Origin: Ollibium composti
GTDB taxonomy: Bacteria > Pseudomonadota > Alphaproteobacteria > Rhizobiales > Rhizobiaceae
Reading direction: 5' to 3'
Assembly: GCF_004801285.1 (NCBI RefSeq)
Contig: NZ_SSNY01000009.1
Location: 62,001-126,000 of the forward strand
DNA length: 64,000 nucleotides
The notes under the pieces are model-generated. The model searched no databases, was not told the DNA's origin, and saw nothing but the letters and a program-made list of their open reading frames with translations. This document shows, piece by piece, positions 63,754-64,000 of the stretch (position 1 is the stretch's first letter; every line of letters starts with the position of its first letter). Position numbers and translations under genes: made by a program.

Positions 63754-64000
63754 ATGCAGATTCTTGCAGGTCTTGGCAATCCGGGCGCGAAATACGCCAA
63801 CAACCGGCACAATGTCGGCTTCATGGCGGCGGACGCTATCGCTCGCCGCCATTCCTTTTCGCCGTGGTCAAAGAAGTTCCAGGCCGAGATCGCCGAAGGC
63901 AGGCTCGGCGGCGACAAGGTGCTGCTCATAAAACCGCAGACCTTCATGAACCTGTCCGGCCAGGCTGTCGGCGAGGCGCTGCGCTTCTACAAGCTCGATC
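63754..64000 (+). CDS. pth: Peptidyl-tRNA hydrolase, N-terminal part
   Basis: The gene is cut by the right edge after about 82 codons. [20 protein letters not shown] followed by VGF is the Pth signature with catalytic His19; [20 protein letters not shown] is the second. It frees tRNA from prematurely dropped peptides. GGAGGACAGG precedes the start. Probably one operon with rplY. Confidence 0.96.
   Translation, partial: MQILAGLGNPGAKYANNRHNVGFMAADAIARRHSFSPWSKKFQAEIAEGRLGGDKVLLIKPQTFMNLSGQAVGEALRFYKLD

Overview
The window is high-GC chromosomal DNA from an alphaproteobacterium of the order Rhizobiales, most probably Mesorhizobium or a close relative. This rests on gene families and local order, not on a database search. 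The order LsrB/VtlR-type LysR regulator - trxB - Lrp-type regulator - LPS glycosyltransferases - lpsB - greA is a rhizobial synteny block, and BA14K, LssY-C, DUF3775, extensin-like and very long UvrB proteins are typical of the group. No tRNA, rRNA, insertion sequence, integrase, prophage or CRISPR array is visible. The window opens inside carB and closes inside pth.

Layout. 1-2.9 kb: end of carB, an isolated lower-GC gene with an HsdR-N-like nuclease fold, then about 770 bases packed with perfect palindromes. 2.9-9.1 kb: a membrane-anchored unknown, a lytic transglycosylase lipoprotein, ogt, a cold-shock gene with a recognisable promoter, a glutathione S-transferase next to the N-terminal stump of a second one, and two coupled EAL-domain genes. 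9.2-14.4 kb: aspartate aminotransferase, PAP2 phosphatase, a cupin and an EF-G-like GTPase. 14.7-20.4 kb: a strong candidate for an AbcR-family (alpha-r15) small RNA directly downstream of lsrB, then lsrB, trxB, a divergent Lrp regulator, a reduced and partly broken LPS-core locus, lpsB and greA. 20.5-30.1 kb: small membrane and unknown genes, two tandem extensin-like peptidoglycan proteins, a CorC-type transporter, a reductase/HxlR divergent pair with a clear operator, and a coupled GMC oxidoreductase and enolase-superfamily pair. 30.1-45.5 kb: a lipid kinase, an unexplained 650-base gap, two unknown membrane genes, a coiled-coil protein, a Tat-exported FAD oxidase with a coupled periplasmic partner, SemiSWEET, a CapA-like protein carrying an in-frame palindromic repeat, uvrB with unusual tails, and a TPR-sulfotransferase. 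45.6-54.9 kb: two cold-shock genes, BA14K, a metallo-hydrolase, ilvE, a coupled MarR/OmpR/histidine-kinase operon, a RIME-like repeat, CsaA, YbjN, UbiK and a GNAT protein. 55-64 kb: the housekeeping run lgt - MidA-type methyltransferase - pgeF - M24-fold protein, then prs, AraC/fosmidomycin-exporter pair, rplY and pth.

Links between genes. Stop/start overlaps (mostly ATGA) tie together the EAL pair, the GMC/enolase pair, the FAD oxidase and its partner, MarR/OmpR/HK, and lgt/methyltransferase/pgeF/M24, so each set is probably one operon. Envelope functions recur: lytic transglycosylase, PAP2 phosphatase, extensin-like proteins, LPS transferases, Lgt and CapA. Small palindromic repeats are scattered through the window, and one is translated as part of a protein. 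I did not find a large undescribed multi-gene system. The best leads are the sRNA beside lsrB, the palindrome cluster beside the orphan nuclease-like gene, the repeat inside capA, the oxidase/partner operon, and two enzyme-fold proteins that lack expected metal ligands.
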